From positions 1 to 64,000 of IMG/VR virus record IMGVR_UViG_3300045972_000791: DNA of 64,000 nt; one strand, given 5' to 3'. The DNA comes from a virus. Below are positions 42,194 to 49,621 of the stretch, piece after piece. The translations under genes and the position numbers were made by a program. Positions within the stretch are counted from its first letter, which is position 1. Every line of letters starts with the position of its first letter. The notes beneath the pieces were generated by a model, which was given only the letters and a program-made list of their open reading frames with translations, was not told where the DNA came from and did not search any database.

Positions 42194-44116
42194 ATGGACT
42201 TTATTAATGAGTGGGCTAATCAAGCAGCAGAACAGATTGCAATTATAAAAGGTATTCCGTATGATCAAAAACTTATAAATAAAATACTAAAAGTTGGTAA
42301 GGCTCAGCTTCAGACAAAAGAGATGATTATCCATAATAATCTTACTCAGGTAGTCGAAGAAGGTACTACTGAAGATCTTTTAGATTATTATTTGGGTGAT
42401 GATAAACCTCTTATGACTGGATATGGAGTTCTTTATCAACAACATGAAGGTTCTCTCAACCTTCCAGCTAAGATGTTAGCTTATTTAGGTTCAGAACGAA
42501 AAGTAGTAAAAAAGAAAATGTTTGAACATGTAAACGACGTTGATAAAGGCATATATAATGCTTACGATACCAAACAAAAGGTTATTAAAGTTCTAGCCAA
42601 TAGCTTCTATGGTGTTATGGGTCAAAAGAGTTTTATCTTTCATAATGAGTATAATGGTCCAGCAATTACATATACTGCATATCAGATCATTACTAACTCA
42701 ATGTTATCTATTGAAGCGTTTATGGCTAATAATGTTAGATTTAAAAACTTTGATCAGATTATTCAATTTATTACTAATAGTTTAAAAACTACTCCTAGAA
42801 CTCCTATTGAACAGATAATAGGTAGTAAAAAAGTTTTTAAATGCCCTAATATAATTGAGTATTTAGTTAGTATGTCTGATTTTGATCTAACAGAAAAAGA
42901 GATAGATCTTCTAAATACCGCAGTTGGTGGATTAGTTCATGAAGAGATTTGGTTGTTATACTTTAAAAGGAATTTATTTGAATTTCTAAAACAGCCTAAA
43001 ATAATTGATATGCTAGGTGATTGTTTAGATGGAGATTTTGTCAATCCAGATGAACCACCTGAAGCAGTTAAACCTACAATAGATGCACTCTATGAATTGT
43101 TAGTAGACTATGTATCATATGACTATTTATATGAAGATCGTTTTGAACGCTCACATGAGTTAGTTAGACAAGTTATCCTTGTAGTTGATACCGATTCTAA
43201 CTTTATTTCACTAATGCCATTCTATGATTTCATGGCTGATCAATTTGATCTAGGTGACAAAGATGACAAAGAAGCATATATACCTGTGTGTAATATTATT
43301 ACTCATATATTGAGTAGATATATCCATCGTACCCTCCATCTATTTGCAAATAATATGAACCTCACAAAAGACAATCAGAAATTTCTTGCGATGAAATCAG
43401 AGTTTCTTTTTTCAAGAGTTCTTCTTACTAATAATAAGAAACAGTATGCTGCAAATATTGTGGCTACTGAAGGTAATGTTCTTGATAAACCAAAGCTTGA
43501 ATTGAAGGGTATTTCCATAAAAAAGACAGGTCTTAATAAAGCTACACGTACATATTTTACTAAAATACTTGAAGATATGATGCTCAATGCTAAAGAGATC
43601 GATATTCCTGCCATATTGAGGAAATATTGGGAGTACGAGCGTGCTATTGTGAAGGGGCTTACTGAAGACCTTTCTACACAATTTTGTACACCTGGCAAGT
43701 ACTCTAGCATAGATTCGTATAAGAACTATGCGCAGATGGATGTTGTTCGTGGTACAATGCTGTGGAATTATATGAATGAAAGTAGACCTATTGGAAATCA
43801 CAGTAAGATAAATAAAATTAAACTTAGAAGTATGACTAAAGATGAATTGAAAGAAGCTATGAAAGATTTTCCTGAAGATTTAGAAGCATTATTAGAGCTT
43901 ATGGAAAAAGATGAAGTATTTAAAAAATATGGATTAGATATTTTAGCTCTACCAAAAGATTTAGAGACAATTCCAGATTGGGTTAGACCTCTTATGGATG
44001 TTAGTACTATGGCTAGTGATATTATGAGAAATGCAATAGTTCTTCTTGAAAGTTTAGGAGTACAATTACTCACTATTAGAAGTAAGAACTACTATAGTAA
44101 TATTCTTCAGATGTAA
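42194..44116 (+). CDS. family B DNA polymerase, C-terminal half (palm motifs B and C, thumb)
   Basis: 640 residues. Contains motif B KVLANSFYGVMGQ (near 134-146), motif C VVDTDSNFIS (near 330-340; catalytic DTDS), a KKQYA segment and a thumb region with KLELKGISIKK. It has no motif A or exonuclease. The matching N-half is at 37000-38739 on the other strand. AAAGGAGT precedes the ATG. Length and motif order make the pair a complete polymerase with no missing catalytic part. Terminates at a strong bidirectional hairpin. Confidence 0.9.
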   Translation: MDFINEWANQAAEQIAIIKGIPYDQKLINKILKVGKAQLQTKEMIIHNNLTQVVEEGTTEDLLDYYLGDDKPLMTGYGVLYQQHEGSLNLPAKMLAYLGSERKVVKKKMFEHVNDVDKGIYNAYDTKQKVIKVLANSFYGVMGQKSFIFHNEYNGPAITYTAYQIITNSMLSIEAFMANNVRFKNFDQIIQFITNSLKTTPRTPIEQIIGSKKVFKCPNIIEYLVSMSDFDLTEKEIDLLNTAVGGLVHEEIWLLYFKRNLFEFLKQPKIIDMLGDCLDGDFVNPDEPPEAVKPTIDALYELLVDYVSYDYLYEDRFERSHELVRQVILVVDTDSNFISLMPFYDFMADQFDLGDKDDKEAYIPVCNIITHILSRYIHRTLHLFANNMNLTKDNQKFLAMKSEFLFSRVLLTNNKKQYAANIVATEGNVLDKPKLELKGISIKKTGLNKATRTYFTKILEDMMLNAKEIDIPAILRKYWEYERAIVKGLTEDLSTQFCTPGKYSSIDSYKNYAQMDVVRGTMLWNYMNESRPIGNHSKINKIKLRSMTKDELKEAMKDFPEDLEALLELMEKDEVFKKYGLDILALPKDLETIPDWVRPLMDVSTMASDIMRNAIVLLESLGVQLLTIRSKNYYSNILQM

Positions 44117-44117
44117 A

Positions 44118-44154
44118 TAATCTCGCATATACCTATATGGTATATGCGAGATTA
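44118..44154. terminator. bidirectional terminator, polymerase/HD-GYP junction
   Basis: 16-bp perfect stem TAATCTCGCATATACC with a TATAT loop between convergent genes. Confidence 0.85.
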
Positions 44155-45108
44155 ATCTAGACTTAATGTATACTCTTCCATAGCACTGTATAGCTCTTTA
44201 CTAATTGCCCTACCTACAAATTGATCTTTCATTATTTGTAGAGCTTCTTCAGGAGTGTGTCCTTTTCTATACGGCCTATCAGCAATTAGAGCAGAGTAAA
44301 CATCTGCAGTATTAATGATTCTAGTGTTTCGACCTATTTGATCGCCTTCTATACCCCTAGGGTATCCTCTACCATCTAGTCTCTCATGATGATCCCTAAT
44401 ATTACTTAGGATTACTTCATTAGAAATAGTCTCTTTTATATAATCATACCCAAAAACCGTATGATCCTTCATTATATCGTACTCTTTATCAGTTAAACTC
44501 TCAGGCTTATTTATAATCTCGTCAGGTATAAATATTTTACCTATATCGTGTAGTATTGCTCCTGTACCTAAGTCAGATAATTCATCGTGATCTAAATTAT
44601 ACATTCGATGAGCAAGTACTAGTGATAAGGTTACAACATGTATGGCATGAGCATACTCATATCCATTATGAACAATGATTTTACTGATTTCTTTAAATAC
44701 ATTAGGATTATTAAGACATGATGTTATTATACTATCTACCAATGTCCTACACCTATCTATATTACTACTGACTGCAATTGGGTTATTATAAATTTCAGAT
44801 ATATAGTTTGTAGATACTGTAAATAAAGCATCTATTTTCTTTGTAACTGAATAATTCTTATTTGCAACTATATTCTCTAAAACTTCTTCCGTCTGACGGG
44901 TAAAAACTTCCATATCACCATATCTTAAATATATGAACTCAGTACTAGATCTATTTAATCTCTCAATATCTCTTCTAGTAAATAATTCCCCTGCCGGTTT
45001 GTATAAGATATAATTATCTCTATTCTTTATAAAGACTGGGAAGTTTAAAGGAAAATCATCAATAAATGATGATACAAGGATACTTTTATATAAATTATCC
45101 CTACTCAC
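44152..45108 (-). CDS. HD-GYP domain cyclic-dinucleotide phosphodiesterase
   Basis: 318 residues. N-terminal ~60 residues fit the small domain that precedes many bacterial HD-GYP domains (YILYKPAGELFTRRDIERL). The HD-GYP core is complete: AILHDIGK (HD), DHTVFGY, then HHERLDGRGYPRG (the HHExxDGxGYP signature) and TADVYSAL ... RPYRK. HD-GYP enzymes hydrolyse c-di-GMP and some hydrolyse 3'3'-cGAMP. Start is GTG at 45108, six bases after AGGAGCTAAAT, with an overlapping ATG-TGA. Probably moved from a bacterial host. Confidence 0.9.
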   Translation of the reverse strand: MSRDNLYKSILVSSFIDDFPLNFPVFIKNRDNYILYKPAGELFTRRDIERLNRSSTEFIYLRYGDMEVFTRQTEEVLENIVANKNYSVTKKIDALFTVSTNYISEIYNNPIAVSSNIDRCRTLVDSIITSCLNNPNVFKEISKIIVHNGYEYAHAIHVVTLSLVLAHRMYNLDHDELSDLGTGAILHDIGKIFIPDEIINKPESLTDKEYDIMKDHTVFGYDYIKETISNEVILSNIRDHHERLDGRGYPRGIEGDQIGRNTRIINTADVYSALIADRPYRKGHTPEEALQIMKDQFVGRAISKELYSAMEEYTLSLD

Positions 45109-45165
45109 ATTTAGCTCCTAGACTGTTATTTAATATCAATAGGATGTTCATTAAATATTTGGGAG

Positions 45166-45196
45166 ATCTGCATATACCTATATGGTATATGCAGAT
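45166..45196 (-). terminator. terminator after ChaB-like gene
   Basis: 13-bp stem ATCTGCATATACC, TATAT loop. Near-identical in core sequence to the hairpin at 44118. Confidence 0.7.
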
Positions 45197-45202
45197 TTTT
45201 AC

Positions 45203-45793
45203 TCATGCACTAGCTAATTTGGCTTCAAGCAGCTTAATATCTTTATCTAGATCTTTTCTTTTTTCACGTTGTTTTTGGAGAGCAGATATAATTTTAGCTT
45301 TAGCAATTGGATCAAATTTTTCTTCTCTGGCTTTCATAATACCTAGTATCTGGATGATAGTTTGTATTAATCGTGCAATAATACCAACTGCACATGTAGC
45401 TGATATTAGTGCAAAGAGTATAGTTACACCAGTTATAACCATTCCAGCAAGAGCAAGTACTGCAGTATCTTTAGCACCAGTCTTAGCTGCAAGCTTGGCA
45501 TTATTCATCCATGCTTCAGCTTTTGTTTCTATGGCACTTTTACCTTCAGTTAAGAAATGAACTCCTTCATTCTGAATCCAGGTACCTTTAGGACTTTTAT
45601 GGAATTTAGTTTTAACTGCAGACCAAGCTGTAGCATGACATACTTGTTCTCTTGTAGCATGACCTACAAGTTTTTTAGGATCTGAATTAGCTTCAAAGCA
45701 TTCATTGAATGCAGCTACATAAATTTCTTGTGCATGGTCAGGAAGTATTTCTCGTATAGTACGAGATAACTCAGTAGTATTTTTATATGGCAT
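45203..45793 (-). CDS. ChaB-domain protein with membrane segment and coiled coil
   Basis: 196 residues. Residues 1-65 match the ChaB pattern (MPYKNTTELSRTIREILP, then ATREQVCHATAWSAVKTKF). A hydrophobic stretch of about 30-40 residues (LALAGMVITGVTILFALISA and on) predicts one or two membrane spans, and the tail is a charged coiled coil. ChaB is known as a cation-transport regulator in E. coli; a membrane-anchored form is unusual. GAGGAAC precedes the ATG. Separated from the HD-GYP gene by a terminator. Confidence 0.75.
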   Translation of the reverse strand: MPYKNTTELSRTIREILPDHAQEIYVAAFNECFEANSDPKKLVGHATREQVCHATAWSAVKTKFHKSPKGTWIQNEGVHFLTEGKSAIETKAEAWMNNAKLAAKTGAKDTAVLALAGMVITGVTILFALISATCAVGIIARLIQTIIQILGIMKAREEKFDPIAKAKIISALQKQREKRKDLDKDIKLLEAKLASA

Positions 45794-45802
45794 ATTAGTT
45801 CC

Positions 45803-45933
45803 TCAACTTTTAGCAGATTTAGCTTTAGTTCTACATTTTGCAGCCAAACTCTTTATTTCAGATATACCTTTTTTGACATTAGCTTTTCTTTGAGCATCTT
45901 TGTTTGGATTATTTTTAGATACTCTTCCCACTA
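45803..45933 (-). pseudogene. possible broken or frameshifted small basic reading frame
   Basis: From GTG at 45933 the frame reads VGRVSKNNPNK and then leaves at an A5 run (CAAAAAGATG); a Lys/Ala/Ser-rich frame one base shifted continues SKQKDAQRKANV ... KSAKS to a TGA at 45803. Removing one A would join them. No good ribosome site. May be a decayed small basic gene, a slippage gene, or chance. Confidence 0.3.
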
Positions 45934-45936
45934 ATA

Positions 45937-46722
45937 TTAAAATGCTCTTGCCATAAATTCATCAAGCTTTTTAATAGTAGATTGCTCAAGGAACAAACGT
46001 GCAGTAGTCTGTCCATGTTTAATTGAAGCCATCTTACCATCATAACCTATCTTAGCCTCATCTAGACCGCAATTTAAGAAAGTTTCTGCAGCTTCATGCA
46101 TAACACCTTCTCTAGACAAGAATTCACGTAAATTAGACTCAGTAAGAGCAATCTGGATGTCCTCATTATTAGAAGTAATCATAGCTGATTCAATAACATT
46201 TTCCATATAAGCAGGTACGTGTGATGGATGAAGAACCCAATCCCAAGTAAGAGCTTTCATTGGATTAGAAATAACTTGCTTACCAGATTCAGTCTTGATA
46301 GGAGCCATACCACGGAAAGAGAATGCAACTTTACATCCTTGCTCAACAAGACCTTTCATATCACGACCAATACGGGTGTTGGCAGTTTCAACAACACCTT
46401 TCATAAGATTCCTGTCAAACTTAAGGTCTGTTATGATGTGTGATGCACGGGACATATCAATAGTCATCTGACGTTCAATAGACTGATCTAAAGGATGTCC
46501 ACACTCACCAAGAAGTGATTTAGTTTTAAGACGTTCTACGATATAAGGAGCTTTAATCGCTTCCTGAAGGATTTTTGTTGGATAGATGCGTCTATTCCTA
46601 TTCTCAACATCTCCCTCTTGAAGAATACAGTTCATTCGTACATACTGTTTTGTAGATTGAATGATTTCAGGTTTAGACTCTACTCCAGCTTCCGTTAAGA
46701 TATAACCGAGTGTTTTACTCAT
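45937..46722 (-). CDS. prohead core protease (T4 gp21-like, S80/U9 type)
   Basis: Cleaves capsid, core and scaffold proteins during head maturation. 261 residues. Pattern seen: NCILQEGDVENRNRRIYP at the first strand, ECGHP with the catalytic His near 93, SHIITDLKF, and VAFSFRGMAP with the catalytic Ser near 132-140. The C-terminal 60 residues are a separate helical tail, as in gp21 relatives. AAAGGATAA precedes the ATG. It is 25 kb from the capsid gene and on the other strand. Confidence 0.8.
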   Translation of the reverse strand: MSKTLGYILTEAGVESKPEIIQSTKQYVRMNCILQEGDVENRNRRIYPTKILQEAIKAPYIVERLKTKSLLGECGHPLDQSIERQMTIDMSRASHIITDLKFDRNLMKGVVETANTRIGRDMKGLVEQGCKVAFSFRGMAPIKTESGKQVISNPMKALTWDWVLHPSHVPAYMENVIESAMITSNNEDIQIALTESNLREFLSREGVMHEAAETFLNCGLDEAKIGYDGKMASIKHGQTTARLFLEQSTIKKLDEFMARAF

Positions 46723-46813
46723 TTTATTATCCTTTCCTATGAAAATTATCCTATGAAAATTATGAAAAAAAATTAAGGGTTACTAATAAAATGTTAGACT
46801 TAAGATGATATTA

Positions 46814-46845
46814 GTGGGAGTATCTCAATTAAGAGATACTCCCAC
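46814..46845 (-). terminator. terminator after cold-shock gene
   Basis: 13-bp stem GTGGGAGTATCTC with AATTAA loop, 15 bases past the stop of the cold-shock gene. Confidence 0.7.
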
Positions 46846-46859
46846 GTAGATTTGTTAGA

Positions 46860-47063
46860 TTATTTAACAACAGCTACATTAGAAGCCTGTTGTCCTTTCT
46901 GTCCTTGAACAATATCAAGAGTTACCTTATCGTTCTCTTTAAGAGTTTTAAAACCATCACCTGCGATTGCGGAAAAATGGACGAATACGTCATCTTTACC
47001 CTCAACTGAGATGAAACCAAAACCTTTTGCCTCATTAAACCACTTAACTGTTCCTTGTGCCAT
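46860..47063 (-). CDS. csp: cold-shock domain protein
   Basis: 67 residues, full CspA family length. RNA-binding motifs RNP1 KGFGFISV (near 13-20) and RNP2 VFVHFSAI (near 26-33) both present, with the N-terminal GTVKWFNE and C-terminal QASNVAV. Binds single-stranded RNA/DNA and may stabilise phage mRNA or melt structure. GGAAAAAGC precedes the ATG. Single-gene transcript with its own terminator. Close to host versions, so recent host origin is likely. Confidence 0.93.
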   Translation of the reverse strand: MAQGTVKWFNEAKGFGFISVEGKDDVFVHFSAIAGDGFKTLKENDKVTLDIVQGQKGQQASNVAVVK

Positions 47064-47201
47064 TGCTTTTTCCTTTTCTTACTTTCTTGATATATCAGAG
47101 AACTATGCTCTGAAATTGTATTCTGATTATTTGTTACCATTTTTTAGAGTAAAAAGTGGCTTACGCCTTGTTAGTGCGTCTATCATAACATTAATATGTG
47201 T

Positions 47202-47657
47202 TTATAAATTCTGTCGCCTTGCCCATTCAGCAATAAGAATTGCCTCAGCTATACCATCATGTTTTACACGACCCTTTGGAGGGATAAGGTTAACTGTAGG
47301 AAATATCTTCTCACATAGTACAATTGCATTATTTTTATCAGAATTTAGATGCATTGTTTTCTTCCATGTTTGAGGAGCTACATCATGATATGGTATCTCC
47401 ATCCAATATGCAGACGTTTCAAATATACCAAAATGATTACCATATCCAAATGCAGATTTTATACCCTGTTTAGGCATTGTCTGAGCACGTTCAGAGATAA
47501 TACACATTCCTCCAAGACATTTCTCATACCATAGATGCAGTTTGCTAATTATGTCCTTTTTTCCATCAGGCATTTTACAATACTCAATAAGCATTCTATC
47601 ATCACCTAATAAACATAATCCACCTTTCTGACCTGGATCAACACCTAAATATAGCAT
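47202..47657 (-). CDS. RuvC-like Holliday-junction resolvase
   Basis: 151 residues. RNase H-fold nuclease: LGVDPGQKGGLCLL (first Asp), IISERAQTMP (Glu near 56), and KHDGIAEAILIAEWA (final His/Asp, near 133-140). Cuts four-way DNA junctions, needed to resolve branched phage concatemers before packaging. ATG overlaps the previous stop (TAATG), with AGGAG in the last RNase H codons. Confidence 0.8.
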   Translation of the reverse strand: MLYLGVDPGQKGGLCLLGDDRMLIEYCKMPDGKKDIISKLHLWYEKCLGGMCIISERAQTMPKQGIKSAFGYGNHFGIFETSAYWMEIPYHDVAPQTWKKTMHLNSDKNNAIVLCEKIFPTVNLIPPKGRVKHDGIAEAILIAEWARRQNL

Positions 47658-48229
47658 TATTTACTCCTATATATTTCTAAAAGACAATCTTTCTCTCCAC
47701 CAGCCATAACATCGCATGCTTCATTCCAAATGTGTCCTTTATGCCCACGCACCCAACTAAAATATACATCTAAATAACTACCGTAGCTTAATACATTAGA
47801 TGCATTGCTTAGTTTAACAAGTTTTTTCCACAGATCTATATTAGCTGTTGATTGCCCTTGGTTGTTCTTCCAACCACGCTTTAACCAACCTCTCATATAC
47901 TCTGTAGCACCACGTATGACATATTGTGAATCAGATACAACTGTAACCTTAGTGCCTTCTTCATATAATTCTTTTACTTTTGATAGACCACTTATAACGC
48001 CTAACAACTCCATACGAGAGATTGATGTTGACATCTCCCCTCCAGAACCACGCTGTACTTCTTCACCTGATTCAGTTATAACAAAACCCCAACCCCCAAT
48101 GCATGGGTGGTTGGGGTCTTTTTGACCGTTATTCCATGTGCTACCATCAGTATAGAGAAATACACCGTCATCTGGGTTCAATTTAGAATAATCAAGATAC
48201 TTTATTCTATCTGAAAACCCTTTCTCCAT
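47657..48229 (-). CDS. rnhA: ribonuclease HI
   Basis: 190 residues. Removes RNA from RNA-DNA hybrids (primer removal). Motifs TDGSTW (Asp), SRMELLG (Glu), VVSDSQYVIRG (Asp), SWVRGHKGHIWNEACD (His and last Asp) are all present. The N-terminal ~20-residue addition is unusual. AGAGG precedes the ATG. Co-directional with RuvC-like and primase genes. Confidence 0.9.
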   Translation of the reverse strand: MEKGFSDRIKYLDYSKLNPDDGVFLYTDGSTWNNGQKDPNHPCIGGWGFVITESGEEVQRGSGGEMSTSISRMELLGVISGLSKVKELYEEGTKVTVVSDSQYVIRGATEYMRGWLKRGWKNNQGQSTANIDLWKKLVKLSNASNVLSYGSYLDVYFSWVRGHKGHIWNEACDVMAGGEKDCLLEIYRSK

Positions 48230-48238
48230 ATATTACCT

Positions 48239-48625
48239 CTATTCTGCAGGAGTTGCTGCAGCTTTTTCCTGTGCTTGAGATAAGATGTATTGATGAGCCA
48301 TTCTATTGGCTGTGGTCTGCATATTTCTGCAACAATCCGTCATCATCTGAATGTACTGAAACGGGTCATTCGAAAACATTCCAGTATAAGCACATACAAG
48401 ACCGGAAAGTTTACCAGAGACTTCAGTCACATTGGTAAGATTAGTAGTTGGCGAGAGAGTAACTAATACTGCATGAAGAAATTCATCATTAGGTGCAATT
48501 GCAGCTAACAAATCTTCATTCTTTTTCATAATTTCTTCATGTGTAAGTTCAACTTCTTCTACTGGTTGTACTAGAGGAGCTTCTTCATTTTCTACAATGA
48601 TTGCATCTTCTACTTGGTTTTCCAT
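48239..48625 (-). CDS. acidic hypothetical protein, 128 residues
   Basis: Acidic, Val/Glu-rich first 40 residues, then a helical body with NEDLLAAIAPNDEFLHAVL and a C-terminal MADCC-like helix (MMTDCCRNMQ). GGAAGAGAA precedes the ATG. No family. Sits between primase and RNase HI. Confidence 0.5.
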   Translation of the reverse strand: MENQVEDAIIVENEEAPLVQPVEEVELTHEEIMKKNEDLLAAIAPNDEFLHAVLVTLSPTTNLTNVTEVSGKLSGLVCAYTGMFSNDPFQYIQMMTDCCRNMQTTANRMAHQYILSQAQEKAAATPAE

Positions 48626-48649
48626 GGTTTCTCTTCCTTTTCATTTGAA

Positions 48650-49621
48650 TTATAGTACCATTATTCTGGTTTTGATCTTATCTTTCGTATGCCCAAAATC
48701 ATCCTCAATCTTATTATAAGCTATGTTAAATTTAAATGATGGATATTTGGCTTTGAGCTTTTGAAAGAATCTTTCTTTAACATCATTATCAGAATAAATG
48801 GTTACATCCTGCTTGAGGAATCCTAATTTTACTATGTTGTTTATTATACCACCAAATCCCTTACCCTGACATGCTGAATAAATTACATTACCAGTTTTAG
48901 GTTTCTCACAGTGATGAATTGCACCTAATAGACTTATAATACCTTCAGCCATTACTACACTAATTGATGGATTTAGTAAATCTACTTCAGTTGCAATTCT
49001 ATAGGTTCTATCTGAAACTGCATTAGGGAATATCTGATAATCAATATATCTTTGATATTTACCTGATACATCACGAAATGTTATAAAAGAACCATCTGCA
49101 GATAAGAAGCCGAGATAATTGCGGTGGATATCGTCAACATCTTGTTCATGATAACTTAACTTGTCAATTTTATTAAACTTTAGAAATTCCTTAAAGTTTG
49201 TAATAATCCTAAGTCTTGGAACGTCGTCTTCAGTAAATTGAACTCCTATCCTATCATTTAGATACTGTAGCTTACGCATACCATATCCATATCTAGGGAT
49301 AGTAGTTAAAGGTTGTCCATTCGTGAGCCTAAGTTTTTTAATCTTAAGCCCACGCATGAACTTTTTCTCATTATTATTAGCAAATTCAATTCCATCCAGA
49401 TCATAGATTTTATTATCTCGAAGGAACTTGACAGTCATAGCAGATCCAGCTATATCGCATATTTTACAATGCCATGCATACGGCTCTTTTTTAGAGATGT
49501 ATAAATGTGCATGCGAAGAGTCCCTTGAATCACCACAACTTTTACACCTAATTTGAAATTCTGTATGATTTTCATAGAAAACACTACATGTACGTCTAAG
49601 TAGATCTCCTAAATCATTCAT
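48650..49621 (-). CDS. DNA primase (DnaG-like, zinc plus Toprim)
   Basis: 323 residues. N-terminal zinc-binding segment CKSCGDSRDS ... HCKICDIAG (near 23-60), then an RNA polymerase-type domain with Toprim elements VVMAEGIISLLGA (Glu, near 228) and VTIYSDNDV (near 272). Makes RNA primers for lagging-strand synthesis. Start ATG follows the previous stop (TAGATG). Smaller than bacterial DnaG. No helicase-binding tail obvious. Confidence 0.75.
   Translation of the reverse strand: MNDLGDLLRRTCSVFYENHTEFQIRCKSCGDSRDSSHAHLYISKKEPYAWHCKICDIAGSAMTVKFLRDNKIYDLDGIEFANNNEKKFMRGLKIKKLRLTNGQPLTTIPRYGYGMRKLQYLNDRIGVQFTEDDVPRLRIITNFKEFLKFNKIDKLSYHEQDVDDIHRNYLGFLSADGSFITFRDVSGKYQRYIDYQIFPNAVSDRTYRIATEVDLLNPSISVVMAEGIISLLGAIHHCEKPKTGNVIYSACQGKGFGGIINNIVKLGFLKQDVTIYSDNDVKERFFQKLKAKYPSFKFNIAYNKIEDDFGHTKDKIKTRIMVL

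Noticed and set aside
44152-45793. HD-GYP and ChaB as one operon
   Set aside because: A strong terminator at 45166-45196 separates them, so co-transcription is uncertain though they are neighbours.
46735-46765. Direct repeat CCTATGAAAATTAT (two copies)
   Set aside because: Only two tandem copies in the protease leader; too few for a CRISPR or iteron and possibly slippage.
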